Positions 18,543 through 26,532 of a stretch of 64,000 bases of DNA are shown in pieces. The translations under genes and the position numbers were made by a program. The notes beneath the pieces were generated by a model. That model was not told where the DNA came from. It did not search any database and saw only the letters and a program-made list of their open reading frames with translations. Each line of letters opens with the position of its first letter. Position 1 is the first letter of the stretch. The stretch comes from Diplocloster modestus. Lineage in GTDB: Bacteria; Bacillota; Clostridia; Lachnospirales; Lachnospiraceae. The stretch covers positions 186,001 to 250,000 of the forward strand of contig NZ_JAHQCX010000003.1 of assembly GCF_019042245.1 (NCBI RefSeq), in the 5' to 3' direction.

Positions 18543-19399
18543 TTCTTATCCCTTTCCCTGAGTGCTCCGGCAATGACCTCTATCGCCTGTTTTTCTGTTA
18601 CGGGTATCCTGGAAACGGGCAGTCCCCGCTCTCTTAGCCTGCTCCCTAAAACCGCCACCTGCGGAAGCGCCGCCCCCTGCTCCAAAAGGGAAAGATCCGA
18701 CAATAGTTCCTGTTTATCCCCTGAAGCAATCAAGCGGCCTTCTTTAAACACAAGGACCTCATCCGCATATTCCGCGATCAGGTCGATCTTATGCTCAACC
18801 AAAATGATCGTCTTATGTTTTTCCTTTAGTGTTTTAATAATCGCAAAGACACTCTCGGTGCCTTCCGGGTCCAGCTGGCTGGTAGGTTCATCGATGATGA
18901 GGATATCGGGTTCCAGAACGATGACGGAAGCCAATGCCACTCTCTGCATTTGTCCCCCTGATAAATCAAAAGGATTTTTCTCAGCCAGCGATTCAATATC
19001 TGTCATTTGCATGACATCCACCACGCGCCTTTCGATCTCTTCCACCGGTACGCCGAAATTCTCCAGTCCATAAGCCACTTCCTCAAATACCGTCTCTTTT
19101 ACGCCGCTTATCTGGGTGAAGGGATTCTGGAATACATATCCGATTTTAGCAGATAACTCCCCGCCGTAATCCGTTGTCTTTTTTCCTTCCACAAGGACTT
19201 CACCCTGAAGCTCCCCCTTATAAAAATCCGGTATAAATCCTCTAAGCAGCGCGCAGAATGTGGTTTTTCCCGAACCATTCTCTCCGATCACTCCATAGAA
19301 TTTTCCCCGCTCAATGGACACATTCAAGTCCCGAATAGCCGGTATCTCTGCCAATGGATAGGAATACGTGACATTTTTACATTCGATTATATAATCCAT
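18539..19399 (-). CDS. Energy-coupling factor transporter ATPase (EcfA1-like)
   Basis: 286-residue ECF ATPase with all motifs intact: Walker A GENGSGKTT, Q-loop GYVFQNPFTQI, signature LSGGQMQRVALA and Walker B ILIIDEPTSQLDPEG. It overlaps the ecfT-like gene by 13 bp and the second ATPase by 4 bp, and would form the heterodimeric motor with it. Confidence 0.95.
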   Translation of the reverse strand: MDYIIECKNVTYSYPLAEIPAIRDLNVSIERGKFYGVIGENGSGKTTFCALLRGFIPDFYKGELQGEVLVEGKKTTDYGGELSAKIGYVFQNPFTQISGVKETVFEEVAYGLENFGVPVEEIERRVVDVMQMTDIESLAEKNPFDLSGGQMQRVALASVIVLEPDILIIDEPTSQLDPEGTESVFAIIKTLKEKHKTIILVEHKIDLIAEYADEVLVFKEGRLIASGDKQELLSDLSLLEQGAALPQVAVLGSRLRERGLPVSRIPVTEKQAIEVIAGALRERDKK

Positions 19400-20193
19400 A
19401 GAGCGATCCTCCCCGCCAGTACCAGGACCGTGATGACAATAGCGGCAGCAGCCGTTTTCCTTTCACATCCCGACTTTTCAAGATTAAATAAATGTGTCTT
19501 TTCTCCCTGTATGGAGAATCCTCTCGCCTCCAGGGTAAGCACCCGCTCTTCCGAGCTGATGACTGCCCCCAGAATCAAAGGAACAAGGGATGGAAAGAAC
19601 GCTTTCGCTCTCACGAAAATATTCCCCTCTGTCTCTACCCCCCTTGCCTTTTGCGCATTCATGATGGTTTTACTGTTTTTACTCAAAATTTCTATCATCT
19701 GCAAAGTGGACGTAAATACATAGGCCGCCTTATAGTTCATCCCTGAAGCTTCCATAGCCCTTGCGATCTCTCTGTTTTCTGTTGTCTGGAAAAGCCATAC
19801 GAAGATCCCTGCGATATTCATAATCATAAAGGATAAGGATACGGCAGTTTTCAACCCTTTTTCATAAATAGTGATAAATCCGAATCTCATCAGGAGTTCT
19901 CCGCCCGGAACCAGAAATGTCTGTACCACAATGATAATAGCCGCAACAACGGCAACTGCTTTCAGTGCTTTGATACACTTTCTGAAAGCACCGCTTGCTA
20001 TGCACAAGACAGGTACTGCAATAAACCATGGAATCAGAAGCAGGGATAGTCCCACACTTGTCACATGGACGGTTCCAATAATAAAGGTACATACAATATA
20101 TAAGCAGACTACCAGCAGCTTCGTTGACGGATAGAGCGCTGCCAGTTTATTACCCTTGTGTATTTGTATTTTTTCCGTATAAGATTTTTCCAT
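19387..20193 (-). CDS. Energy-coupling factor transporter transmembrane protein (EcfT)
   Basis: 268-residue membrane protein with about five to six hydrophobic segments. The coupling helices that bind the ATPases carry the ARG-type motifs: AMEASGMNYKAAY and AQKARGVETEG, followed by LEARGFSIQG. It links the S component to the two ATPases. Being encoded with its own S gene, this is a group I (dedicated) ECF system. Confidence 0.93.
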   Translation of the reverse strand: MEKSYTEKIQIHKGNKLAALYPSTKLLVVCLYIVCTFIIGTVHVTSVGLSLLLIPWFIAVPVLCIASGAFRKCIKALKAVAVVAAIIIVVQTFLVPGGELLMRFGFITIYEKGLKTAVSLSFMIMNIAGIFVWLFQTTENREIARAMEASGMNYKAAYVFTSTLQMIEILSKNSKTIMNAQKARGVETEGNIFVRAKAFFPSLVPLILGAVISSEERVLTLEARGFSIQGEKTHLFNLEKSGCERKTAAAAIVITVLVLAGRIALWII

Positions 20194-20258
20194 ATATGAC
20201 CTCTTTTACTATAAGGTTATCGTTTGATTCTCTGAAGAGCTGCCGGAGGGCATTTGCA

Positions 20259-20864
20259 TTACTTCTTTTCTTTAATATAATTACTTCCGCATCCGAATTT
20301 AACTAAAGTACGTTCCGGGATAACCTTGATCACAAGCCAGCAGATGACAAACGAAATGACTCGGTCAAGTACCGTGAAGATACCTTCTGTCCCGAAAAAT
20401 GCCGCCCAGATATTCGCGCCTGCGGCCATTGCCGCCGCGGTAATGATGGACGTACCGCCGCCGGTCACTCCTCCGTATACAAGAACAACGATCGGTGCGG
20501 ATGAAATGATAGATACGGCCGCCATAATAAGCATGGAAAGTATCCATTTCCACCAAACGCCGAACATCTGCTTTCTCGCAAGGAAACCGGTTACCAGACC
20601 GGCGATCACATTGACCGGAATAAATGCGAAGTTAACCGGGTTGGCTATGCCCGTAACGACGTTGGTCAGGCCGCCTGTCACCGCGCCTACCCATGGCCCG
20701 CAAAGCATAGCGGCAAAGATCGTCCCGATTGTATCAAGGTACATCGGCAGTTTCAAAAGTGATGCCAATTGCCCCCCCACGAAGTTAACCGCCACACCTA
20801 CAGGAATTACCAGAATTGCCAGCATTGAAAAATCATCCTTGATTGAGTATTTCTTTTTTCCCAT
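20259..20864 (-). CDS. ECF transporter S component, resembling the CD3073 family
   Basis: 201-residue substrate-binding membrane subunit with about six hydrophobic segments. A striking stretch is PMYLDTIGTIFAAMLCGPWVGA followed by TNVVTGIANPVNFAFIPVNVIAG, which I associate with the S-component family named after Clostridioides difficile CD3073; the substrate of that family is not established as far as I know. In this window it is encoded beside a CD3072/TudS-like protein, matching that pairing. The operon's nucleoside-cleaving enzymes suggest a nucleoside-like substrate. Ribosome site GGAGG precedes the ATG. Confidence 0.85.
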   Translation of the reverse strand: MGKKKYSIKDDFSMLAILVIPVGVAVNFVGGQLASLLKLPMYLDTIGTIFAAMLCGPWVGAVTGGLTNVVTGIANPVNFAFIPVNVIAGLVTGFLARKQMFGVWWKWILSMLIMAAVSIISSAPIVVLVYGGVTGGGTSIITAAAMAAGANIWAAFFGTEGIFTVLDRVISFVICWLVIKVIPERTLVKFGCGSNYIKEKK

Positions 20865-21083
20865 ATCTCATTTCCTCCTTCATAAATATTCTGCTGTTAT
20901 TTTTTTTACCCTCCAGGCATCTCCAACTCAGCAGTGTCGTATCTATTGTTGCTGTTTGTCAAAGTCCTACAACTCACCTTCCAAGCTTGACTTTACATTA
21001 GCATACATGTAAAATATGTAAAATGACATTTGTCAGTTTTTATTGTTATTATTCACAACAGAAAGGGGGGATTTAAAGATTTT
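20865..21083. promoter_or_regulatory. Divergent promoter region with a Crp-like palindrome
   Basis: Between the ECF operon and the Crp/Fnr-type gene lies a 22-bp inverted repeat at 20992-21013 of the form TTTACAT-N8-ATGTAAA, the size and layout of a Crp/Fnr-family operator. A further TGTAAAATGACA-like half-site follows to about 21030. On the minus strand a TTGACA-like -35 hexamer lies near 20957-20964. No thiamine-box features (CTGAGA or ACCTGATCTGG) are seen despite the TenA gene. Confidence 0.5.
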
Positions 21084-21779
21084 ATGTATAATAATACCAT
21101 CAAGGCGTTAGAAATAATTTTTAAAGGCGAATACGATCTCAAGAACCCTGCTGTCACTCTGCGGGGAATAGCGGCTAAGAATCAATTGATTACAGCCGCG
21201 AGGAATGATACGATTATCAATCAAAAAGACCCCGTCAGATATTTCTATCTTCTGTTAAAGGGGCGCGCCTGTGTTCTGAACCACATTACCTGGAGTAATG
21301 ACAACGTAGTAGATTTTCTGGAGCCTCTTGACATTTTAGGTATGGTCGAATACCTGAACAACGTGGATGCCTACACTGCCTTTGTTATAGCAGCGACAGA
21401 TTGTGTTCTGTTCCGTATTCCTGTGGAGATCTTTGTCCATATTATCCAGCAGAACGCCTTTCTCTGCTATCAGACCCTGCTGGTACTTGGAAAGGTTCTG
21501 GAATCCAATATGAACCGGGCAGAGACGAATTCCCTGTTCCACCCAAAGGATATTCTGGGACATTATCTGTACCTTCAGGCGGAACATGTTCTCCCCTATG
21601 TCTGTCCGCTGACACGGCAGGTGCTGGCAGAAAAATTGCATATCAATCTGCGCACCCTATACCGGCTTATCGACTCCATGAATGAAAATGGCTACCTCAC
21701 ACGGCGGAAAGGAAAAATCGTTATAGAGGCTGAACATTTTGAACGTCTGAAAGTACGATACGGGGATGTTGTCCTCTGA
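21084..21779 (+). CDS. Crp/Fnr-family transcriptional regulator
   Basis: 231-residue regulator with a cyclic-nucleotide-binding-like beta-roll in the first ~150 residues (DPVRYFYLLLKGRACVLNHI, FLEPLDILGMVEYLN) and a C-terminal winged helix-turn-helix (LTRQVLAEKLHINLRTLYRLIDSMNENGYLTRRKGKIVI). No Fnr-type Cys cluster is obvious. The start at 21084 follows a GGGGGG tract; an upstream in-frame start at 21030 has no ribosome site. It faces the ECF operon and precedes the TudS-like gene by 107 bp, and probably controls both. Confidence 0.87.
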   Translation: MYNNTIKALEIIFKGEYDLKNPAVTLRGIAAKNQLITAARNDTIINQKDPVRYFYLLLKGRACVLNHITWSNDNVVDFLEPLDILGMVEYLNNVDAYTAFVIAATDCVLFRIPVEIFVHIIQQNAFLCYQTLLVLGKVLESNMNRAETNSLFHPKDILGHYLYLQAEHVLPYVCPLTRQVLAEKLHINLRTLYRLIDSMNENGYLTRRKGKIVIEAEHFERLKVRYGDVVL

Positions 21780-21886
21780 ACATCCAAGCTTTACTTTTCT
21801 GATTTCCTGTGCTACATTCTTCATATCAACGCCTGGCAGAGGCATATGCGGGCGGCACTATGGTTACACTCAGGAGGAATTAAGAT

Positions 21887-22444
21887 ATGCAAAAGATACT
21901 ATTTACCGCTCACTGTATTCTTAATACCGCTTCCAAAGTCGTTCTATACAATCAGGAAGAGATCGATGCAGAGGAGGCACTTCGCAAAACATTTATGAGA
22001 GGTGTGATAGACAATGAGATTCAGGTGATCCAGCTTCCATGCCCTGAGTTTACTTTGTATGGCGCCAAACGCTGGGGACATGTGAGTGATCAGTTTGACA
22101 ATGTATTCTTCCGCACTCATTGCAGGAAGATACTTACTCCGGTTCTGGATCAGTTGAAGGAGTATCTGGCCAACGGCCAGCGCTTTGAGGTATTGGGATT
22201 TGTGGGTGTTGACGGAAGCCCGAGCTGCGGGGTTGATTACACCTGCCGGGCCAACTGGTACGGTTCCTTTGACTGCCGCACGGACCTGCCCGAGACTCTC
22301 TCAGAATGCCGGCTGGCGCGCGGATCCGGAGTATTCATGTCTGTATTGAAAGATATGCTGAAAGAGGAAGGGCTGGAGGATGGGATTGTGATTACCTCAC
22401 TATTTGCGCCTGAGCCCGATAAATGCCTGAATTTAGTGAGATAG
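21887..22444 (+). CDS. TudS/DUF523-related putative desulfidase (CD3072-like)
   Basis: 185-residue protein resembling the DUF523 family whose characterised member TudS removes sulfur from thiouracil using a [4Fe-4S] cluster. Three Cys sit where TudS has its cluster ligands: C10 (TAHCILN), C52 (QLPCPEF) and C114 (GSPSCGVD); extra Cys occur at 79 and 120. The pattern C10/C52/C114 is close to C10/C45/C109 of TudS. AGGAGG lies upstream of the ATG. Its place opposite an ECF importer and nucleoside-cleaving enzymes suggests it acts on a thiolated base or nucleoside. Family assignment is from memory of motifs. Confidence 0.75.
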   Translation: MQKILFTAHCILNTASKVVLYNQEEIDAEEALRKTFMRGVIDNEIQVIQLPCPEFTLYGAKRWGHVSDQFDNVFFRTHCRKILTPVLDQLKEYLANGQRFEVLGFVGVDGSPSCGVDYTCRANWYGSFDCRTDLPETLSECRLARGSGVFMSVLKDMLKEEGLEDGIVITSLFAPEPDKCLNLVR

Positions 22445-22475
22445 CCCTGTCCTTAGGTGCCTGTTTGAAAACTAC

Positions 22476-22524
22476 ATGAAATCGGACCAGCCATGTAACC
22501 ACAACCGGGCCGGCCCGATTTCAT
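22476..22524. terminator. Bidirectional hairpin between convergent genes
   Basis: ATGAAATCGG at 22476-22485 pairs with CCGATTTCAT at 22515-22524, with further pairing inside (ACCAGCC region against GGCCGGC). It lies between the stop codons of the TudS-like gene and the oppositely oriented dehydrogenase, as expected for a shared terminator, though T-runs are short. The TGAAATCGG end motif recurs in the long palindromes at 55.8 and 63.9 kb. Confidence 0.5.
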
Positions 22525-22574
22525 TTCGTTTACACCGGGTAACGGCTTATTTTTCATAAGCCCGAATATTATAG

Positions 22575-23621
22575 TCAGCAGATTTTGACGACTGATTTTA
22601 CAATCGTGGCCTTTTCTTTCACGCTGGCGTCCATCGCATGCTGCATATCATCAAAATCAAAGACGTTTGTCACGATTCCCTTTAGATTCACCTTCCCGCC
22701 GGCTACTGCGTCGATCGCCATCGGATAGATATGCCGGTAGCGGAAGATAGTTTTAAAGGTAAGTTCCTTGTCCAGGGCCAGGCCGCTGGGCATAGTGAGC
22801 ATCCCGTCAAAGCTGTAACCTACCAGCACGATATTGGAGCCTTTTTTTGAGGCCCGGATCAGCTGTTCCGTGGTTATGTTTGTGCCTGCGGTTTCGAAGG
22901 AGATGTCACAGCCTTTTCCGTCGGTCAGACGCAGGATCTCCTGAACCGTGTCCTGCTCTTTTCCGTTGATCACTGCGGTTGCCCCAAGCTCCAGGGCTTT
23001 ATCCAGGCGGTTCTGCATGATATCTACCACGATGAGATTGGTAAGTCCCATGGCCTTTAACGCCAGCAGCGTCACCAGGCCGATACAGCCTGCCCCTGTG
23101 ATTACCGCGGTCTGGCCGATATGGGCGCCGCCCTCCATGGCCGCGTGGAAGCCTACCGCCAGCGGTTCGATCAAAGCACCCTCCATGGTATCCACGTTAT
23201 CGGGAAGTTTAAAGCAGAGCCCGGCTTCATGGGCCGCATACTCCTGAAATACTCCGTTGACCGGAGGGGTGGCGAAAAAGATCACGTCCGGGCACAGGTT
23301 ATATTTTCCCTGTTTGCAGAATTCACAGTGGCCGCAGGTCTTTCCCGGTTCCAGGGCTACCCGGTCTCCCGGCTTCAGGTGGGTGACATTTTTTCCGGTC
23401 TCCACCACAACACCCGCCGGTTCGTGGCCCAGCACGAACGGAGGTTTTACGATACAGTCGCCCATTCTGCCCACTTCATAATAGTGAAGGTCTGAACCAC
23501 AGATACCCACATACTGAAGTTTTACTAATACTTCATCATCCTTCGGTACCGGGATGTCCCGCTCCAGATATCCCATCTTGCCGATTCCTTCCATTACCGC
23601 TACTTTCATTTTACCTTCCAT
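22575..23621 (-). CDS. Zinc-dependent polyol dehydrogenase (sorbitol/xylitol dehydrogenase family)
   Basis: 348-residue medium-chain dehydrogenase expected to oxidise a polyol to a ketose with NAD(P). Catalytic zinc site: GICGSDLHYYEVG (Cys) and GHEPAG (His-Glu); structural zinc Cys cluster: CGHCEFCKQGKYNLC; nucleotide-binding VITGAGCIGLV and VVDIMQNRLDKA with an Asp that favours NAD. The start at 23621 has AAGGAAAGGGG upstream; the frame extends to 23669 without a site. Divergent from the second dehydrogenase, sharing a LacI-type operator region. Confidence 0.92.
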   Translation of the reverse strand: MEGKMKVAVMEGIGKMGYLERDIPVPKDDEVLVKLQYVGICGSDLHYYEVGRMGDCIVKPPFVLGHEPAGVVVETGKNVTHLKPGDRVALEPGKTCGHCEFCKQGKYNLCPDVIFFATPPVNGVFQEYAAHEAGLCFKLPDNVDTMEGALIEPLAVGFHAAMEGGAHIGQTAVITGAGCIGLVTLLALKAMGLTNLIVVDIMQNRLDKALELGATAVINGKEQDTVQEILRLTDGKGCDISFETAGTNITTEQLIRASKKGSNIVLVGYSFDGMLTMPSGLALDKELTFKTIFRYRHIYPMAIDAVAGGKVNLKGIVTNVFDFDDMQHAMDASVKEKATIVKSVVKIC

Positions 23622-23890
23622 GTTAAAATCCCCTTTCCTTGTTTTGCTGTTTTTTTCACACAGCGTCATTTCCTTATGGCACTGCTGTTTCTGTTTTCAG
23701 GAAATTTTGTCAAATTATTTAACAATATCATTGACAAAGAAAACCCGTCATGCTAAAATACTCTTGATAAAACGTTTTATCATTCTCAAATTAGATTATA
23801 CATGATTTCACAGTTTTTGTAAATGATATAGTAATTAAAAAATAAATCGTTTTATCACGTCATATAGCAATTTTAAAAAGGAGGAGCGAA
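23622..23890. promoter_or_regulatory. Divergent promoter with LacI-type operators
   Basis: On the plus strand TTGACA (23731-23736), a 17-base spacer and TAAAAT (23754-23759) form a strong sigma-A promoter. A perfect 18-bp palindrome TGATAAAACGTTTTATCA at 23765-23782 overlaps the expected transcription start. A second site at about 23840-23857 keeps the right half (TTTTATCA) exactly and three mismatches in the left. The CG centre and size fit a LacI-family repressor, most likely the one encoded at 30731. The two sites are 75 bp apart, compatible with looping. Confidence 0.75.
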
Positions 23891-24937
23891 ATGAAAGCAT
23901 TAGTGTACGACAAGCCCGGGAGACAGTACTCTGGCATCCGGGAAGTGCCCTATCCGGACTGCGGCAGTGATGATGTTATCATTAAGGTAATGTCTGCCAG
24001 TATTTGTAAGGGTGTGGAACATGACCATGATCAGGAAGGTGTTGGTACCGACCTGGCCGTCTACCCAGTCACTCCCGGCCACGAGTTTTCCGGCTATGTC
24101 GAAGAAGTGGGAAGCGGCGTGACCCGGTTTAAAAAAGGGGACCGGGTGTGTGCCGATAATACGGAGTATTGCGGGGACTGTTATTACTGCCGGAAAGAAG
24201 AATCCAACTACTGCCCGACGTTTGGTTCTCTGGGCCATAACATCAACGGCGGTTTCGCGGAATATGTCCGGGTAAAAAAAGAGAAGGTATTTCCCATTCC
24301 CGATTCCCTGTCCTTCAACTCTGCCGCTCTGGGCGAGCCTGTGGCCTGCTGCCTCCACGCGGTGGACCGCTGTGAGGTCAAATACGGTGATACCGTGGTG
24401 GTATTCGGCGCCGGACCCATGGGGCTTATCCTGGCCCAGCTGTTGAATCACTCCAACGCAAGCGAAGTGATCCTGATCGCGTCCACCCAGAGTAAACTGG
24501 ATCTGGCAGAAAAAATGGGTATCAAAACCATCCTGATGGACCGGAAGGATTATTCCGTACATACCGAAAAATTCAGGGCCGCCCATCCCTACGGAGCGGA
24601 TGTGGTGGTCGACGCTACCGGCAGCGTGCCTGTGATTCAGCACGGCATGACCCTGCTAAAGAAAGGCGGCCGCCTGGTCCAGTACGCGCTGGTGCACAGC
24701 GCCGAACAGCTGACCCTGGATCCCCGGCTGATGTTCAACAATGAACTGACCTATACCTGCAGTTTCTGTCAGTCCCACAACTTCGGCCGGGCCGTGGAAG
24801 CCCTGTCTGACGGACGGGTCGACGGTGATCTGCTGGTAACACACGAATATACGCTGGACCAGTTCTACGAGGCCCTGGATGAAAATGTTAACAATCATGA
24901 TTCTATTAAGGTAGTGATCCATCCGAACCAGGAGTAA
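23891..24937 (+). CDS. Zinc-binding alcohol/polyol dehydrogenase
   Basis: 348-residue medium-chain dehydrogenase. The structural zinc cluster is CGDCYYCRKEESNYC and the nucleotide fold is VVFGAGPMGLI. In the catalytic site the usual CGTD/CGSD reads SICKGVEHDHDQEG, followed by GHEFSGYVEEVG, so Cys and His-Glu ligands remain. AGGAGG lies upstream of the ATG. First gene of the plus-strand operon with an RbsABC transporter; it probably oxidises the imported polyol or sugar. Only distantly similar to the divergent dehydrogenase. Confidence 0.9.
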   Translation: MKALVYDKPGRQYSGIREVPYPDCGSDDVIIKVMSASICKGVEHDHDQEGVGTDLAVYPVTPGHEFSGYVEEVGSGVTRFKKGDRVCADNTEYCGDCYYCRKEESNYCPTFGSLGHNINGGFAEYVRVKKEKVFPIPDSLSFNSAALGEPVACCLHAVDRCEVKYGDTVVVFGAGPMGLILAQLLNHSNASEVILIASTQSKLDLAEKMGIKTILMDRKDYSVHTEKFRAAHPYGADVVVDATGSVPVIQHGMTLLKKGGRLVQYALVHSAEQLTLDPRLMFNNELTYTCSFCQSHNFGRAVEALSDGRVDGDLLVTHEYTLDQFYEALDENVNNHDSIKVVIHPNQE

Positions 24938-25002
24938 ACCGGCAGATGTCAGAAATAGACAGGCAACGATCGGGTAGCCTGTTGGTGGGAGGTTATGAAT
25001 GA

Positions 25003-26532
25003 ATGGGAGAACATACTGACTATATAGTGGAAATGAAAAACTGCAGGAAAGTGTTTCCCGGAGTTGTTGCAGTCAATGATGTTTCCTTATGTCTGAAACG
25101 CGGAGAAGTACATGCCCTGATCGGGGAAAATGGGGCCGGTAAATCCACGATTATGAAAATACTGGCTGGTATCCTGCCTCTGGATGAAGGAGAGATTTTA
25201 TATGAGGGAGAACCATTCTCCCCCAAGAATCCTCTCCAGGTACTGGAAAAGGGAATCTCCATGATCCCGCAGGAACTGGATCTAGTCCCCGAGATGTCCG
25301 TATGGGAAAATATCTACTGCGGTCAGGAAAAAACAACGAAGCTCGGTGTTATCAGTAAAAAAGAGATGATCACCGAGACACAAAAAATATTTGACGAGCT
25401 GGGGATCCGGATCAGCCCTCTTTCAAAGATCTACAAATTAAGCGTTGCCCAGATGCAGATGGTAACCATCGTCAAGGCCATCGCATTCGACGCGGATGTC
25501 ATTATCATGGATGAGCCCACGTCGGCCATCACCGACCGGGAGGTCGCCCATCTGTTTGAAGTCATCGCCAAGTTAAAAAAACAGCAGAAAGCGATCGTAT
25601 ACATATCCCACAAAATGGATGAAATCTTCCAGATCTCCGATATGATCACCGTCATGCGGGACGGCTGCCATATCGTTACCAAAAAGGCTTCCGAACTGAC
25701 CCGGGAAGAAGTGATCCACCACATGGTCGGCCGCGATCTGTCCAACATGTATACCAAGGACGGCGTACAGACGGAAGCATTTGATCCGGAGGAAGTTCTG
25801 CTGGAAGTAAGCGGGCTCTCAAAAGAAGGCCAGTTTGAAAACATCAGTTTTGACCTGAAACGGGGGGAGATCCTGGGGATCTCCGGTCTGATGGGCGCCG
25901 GCCGGACCGAGGTGATGGAGACCATCTTCGGCCTTCGCAAAGCGGACAAAGGCTCCATCCGTATCAAAGGCAGGGACGTCCGGGTAAAAAACCCCGGTAT
26001 CGCCATAAGAAAAGGCCTTGCCTTTGTCTCAGAGGATCGAAAGCTATACGGCCTGAACTTAACCGGAACGATTAAGACCAATATCACGATGGCTTATCTG
26101 GCCCATATTCTGATCTGCCGGCTGATCATTAATTTCAAAAAAGAACGGTCCGTGGCAGACGATCTGATGGAGCAGTTAAAGGTAAAAGCCACATCCCGTG
26201 AAACGGTTGTAAACAACTTAAGCGGCGGGAACCAGCAGAAGGTGATCATCGCCAAATGGCTGATGGGCGAACCTGACATCTTTATCATGGATGAGCCCAC
26301 CCGGGGGATCGATATCGGTGCCAAGGCCGAGATCTATAAAATCATGGATACCCTGGCCAAACGGGGAAAATCCATCATTATGATCTCTTCGGAGATGCCC
26401 GAATTATTAGGGATGAGTGACCGGGTCATCGTCATGCACGAGGGCCGGATCACCGGTAAATTTACAAGAAAAGAGTGTAACCAGGAAATATTAATGACTT
26501 GTTCGGTTGGAGGAAATGTGGATGGAAACTAG
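25003..26532 (+). CDS. Sugar ABC transporter ATP-binding protein (RbsA/MglA family)
   Basis: 509-residue tandem ATPase. Domain 1 has Walker A GENGAGKST (41-49), signature LSVAQMQMV and Walker B DVIIMDEPTSAI. Domain 2 has the usual altered P-loop (GLMGAGRTEV), signature LSGGNQQKV and Walker B DIFIMDEPTRGID. This is the normal pattern for the family and contrasts with the degenerate homologue at 808-2265. GGGAGG lies about 10 bases upstream of the ATG. Overlaps the permease gene by 11 bp. Confidence 0.95.
   Translation: MGEHTDYIVEMKNCRKVFPGVVAVNDVSLCLKRGEVHALIGENGAGKSTIMKILAGILPLDEGEILYEGEPFSPKNPLQVLEKGISMIPQELDLVPEMSVWENIYCGQEKTTKLGVISKKEMITETQKIFDELGIRISPLSKIYKLSVAQMQMVTIVKAIAFDADVIIMDEPTSAITDREVAHLFEVIAKLKKQQKAIVYISHKMDEIFQISDMITVMRDGCHIVTKKASELTREEVIHHMVGRDLSNMYTKDGVQTEAFDPEEVLLEVSGLSKEGQFENISFDLKRGEILGISGLMGAGRTEVMETIFGLRKADKGSIRIKGRDVRVKNPGIAIRKGLAFVSEDRKLYGLNLTGTIKTNITMAYLAHILICRLIINFKKERSVADDLMEQLKVKATSRETVVNNLSGGNQQKVIIAKWLMGEPDIFIMDEPTRGIDIGAKAEIYKIMDTLAKRGKSIIMISSEMPELLGMSDRVIVMHEGRITGKFTRKECNQEILMTCSVGGNVDGN

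Noticed and set aside
20865-21083. Thiamine (TPP) riboswitch ahead of the operon with TenA and ECF genes
   Set aside because: The CTGAGA and ACCTGATCTGG conserved boxes are not present.
25003-26532. Degenerate second Walker A (GLMGAGRTEV) as a defect in this RbsA-type ATPase
   Set aside because: This change is the norm for RbsA/MglA family second domains.
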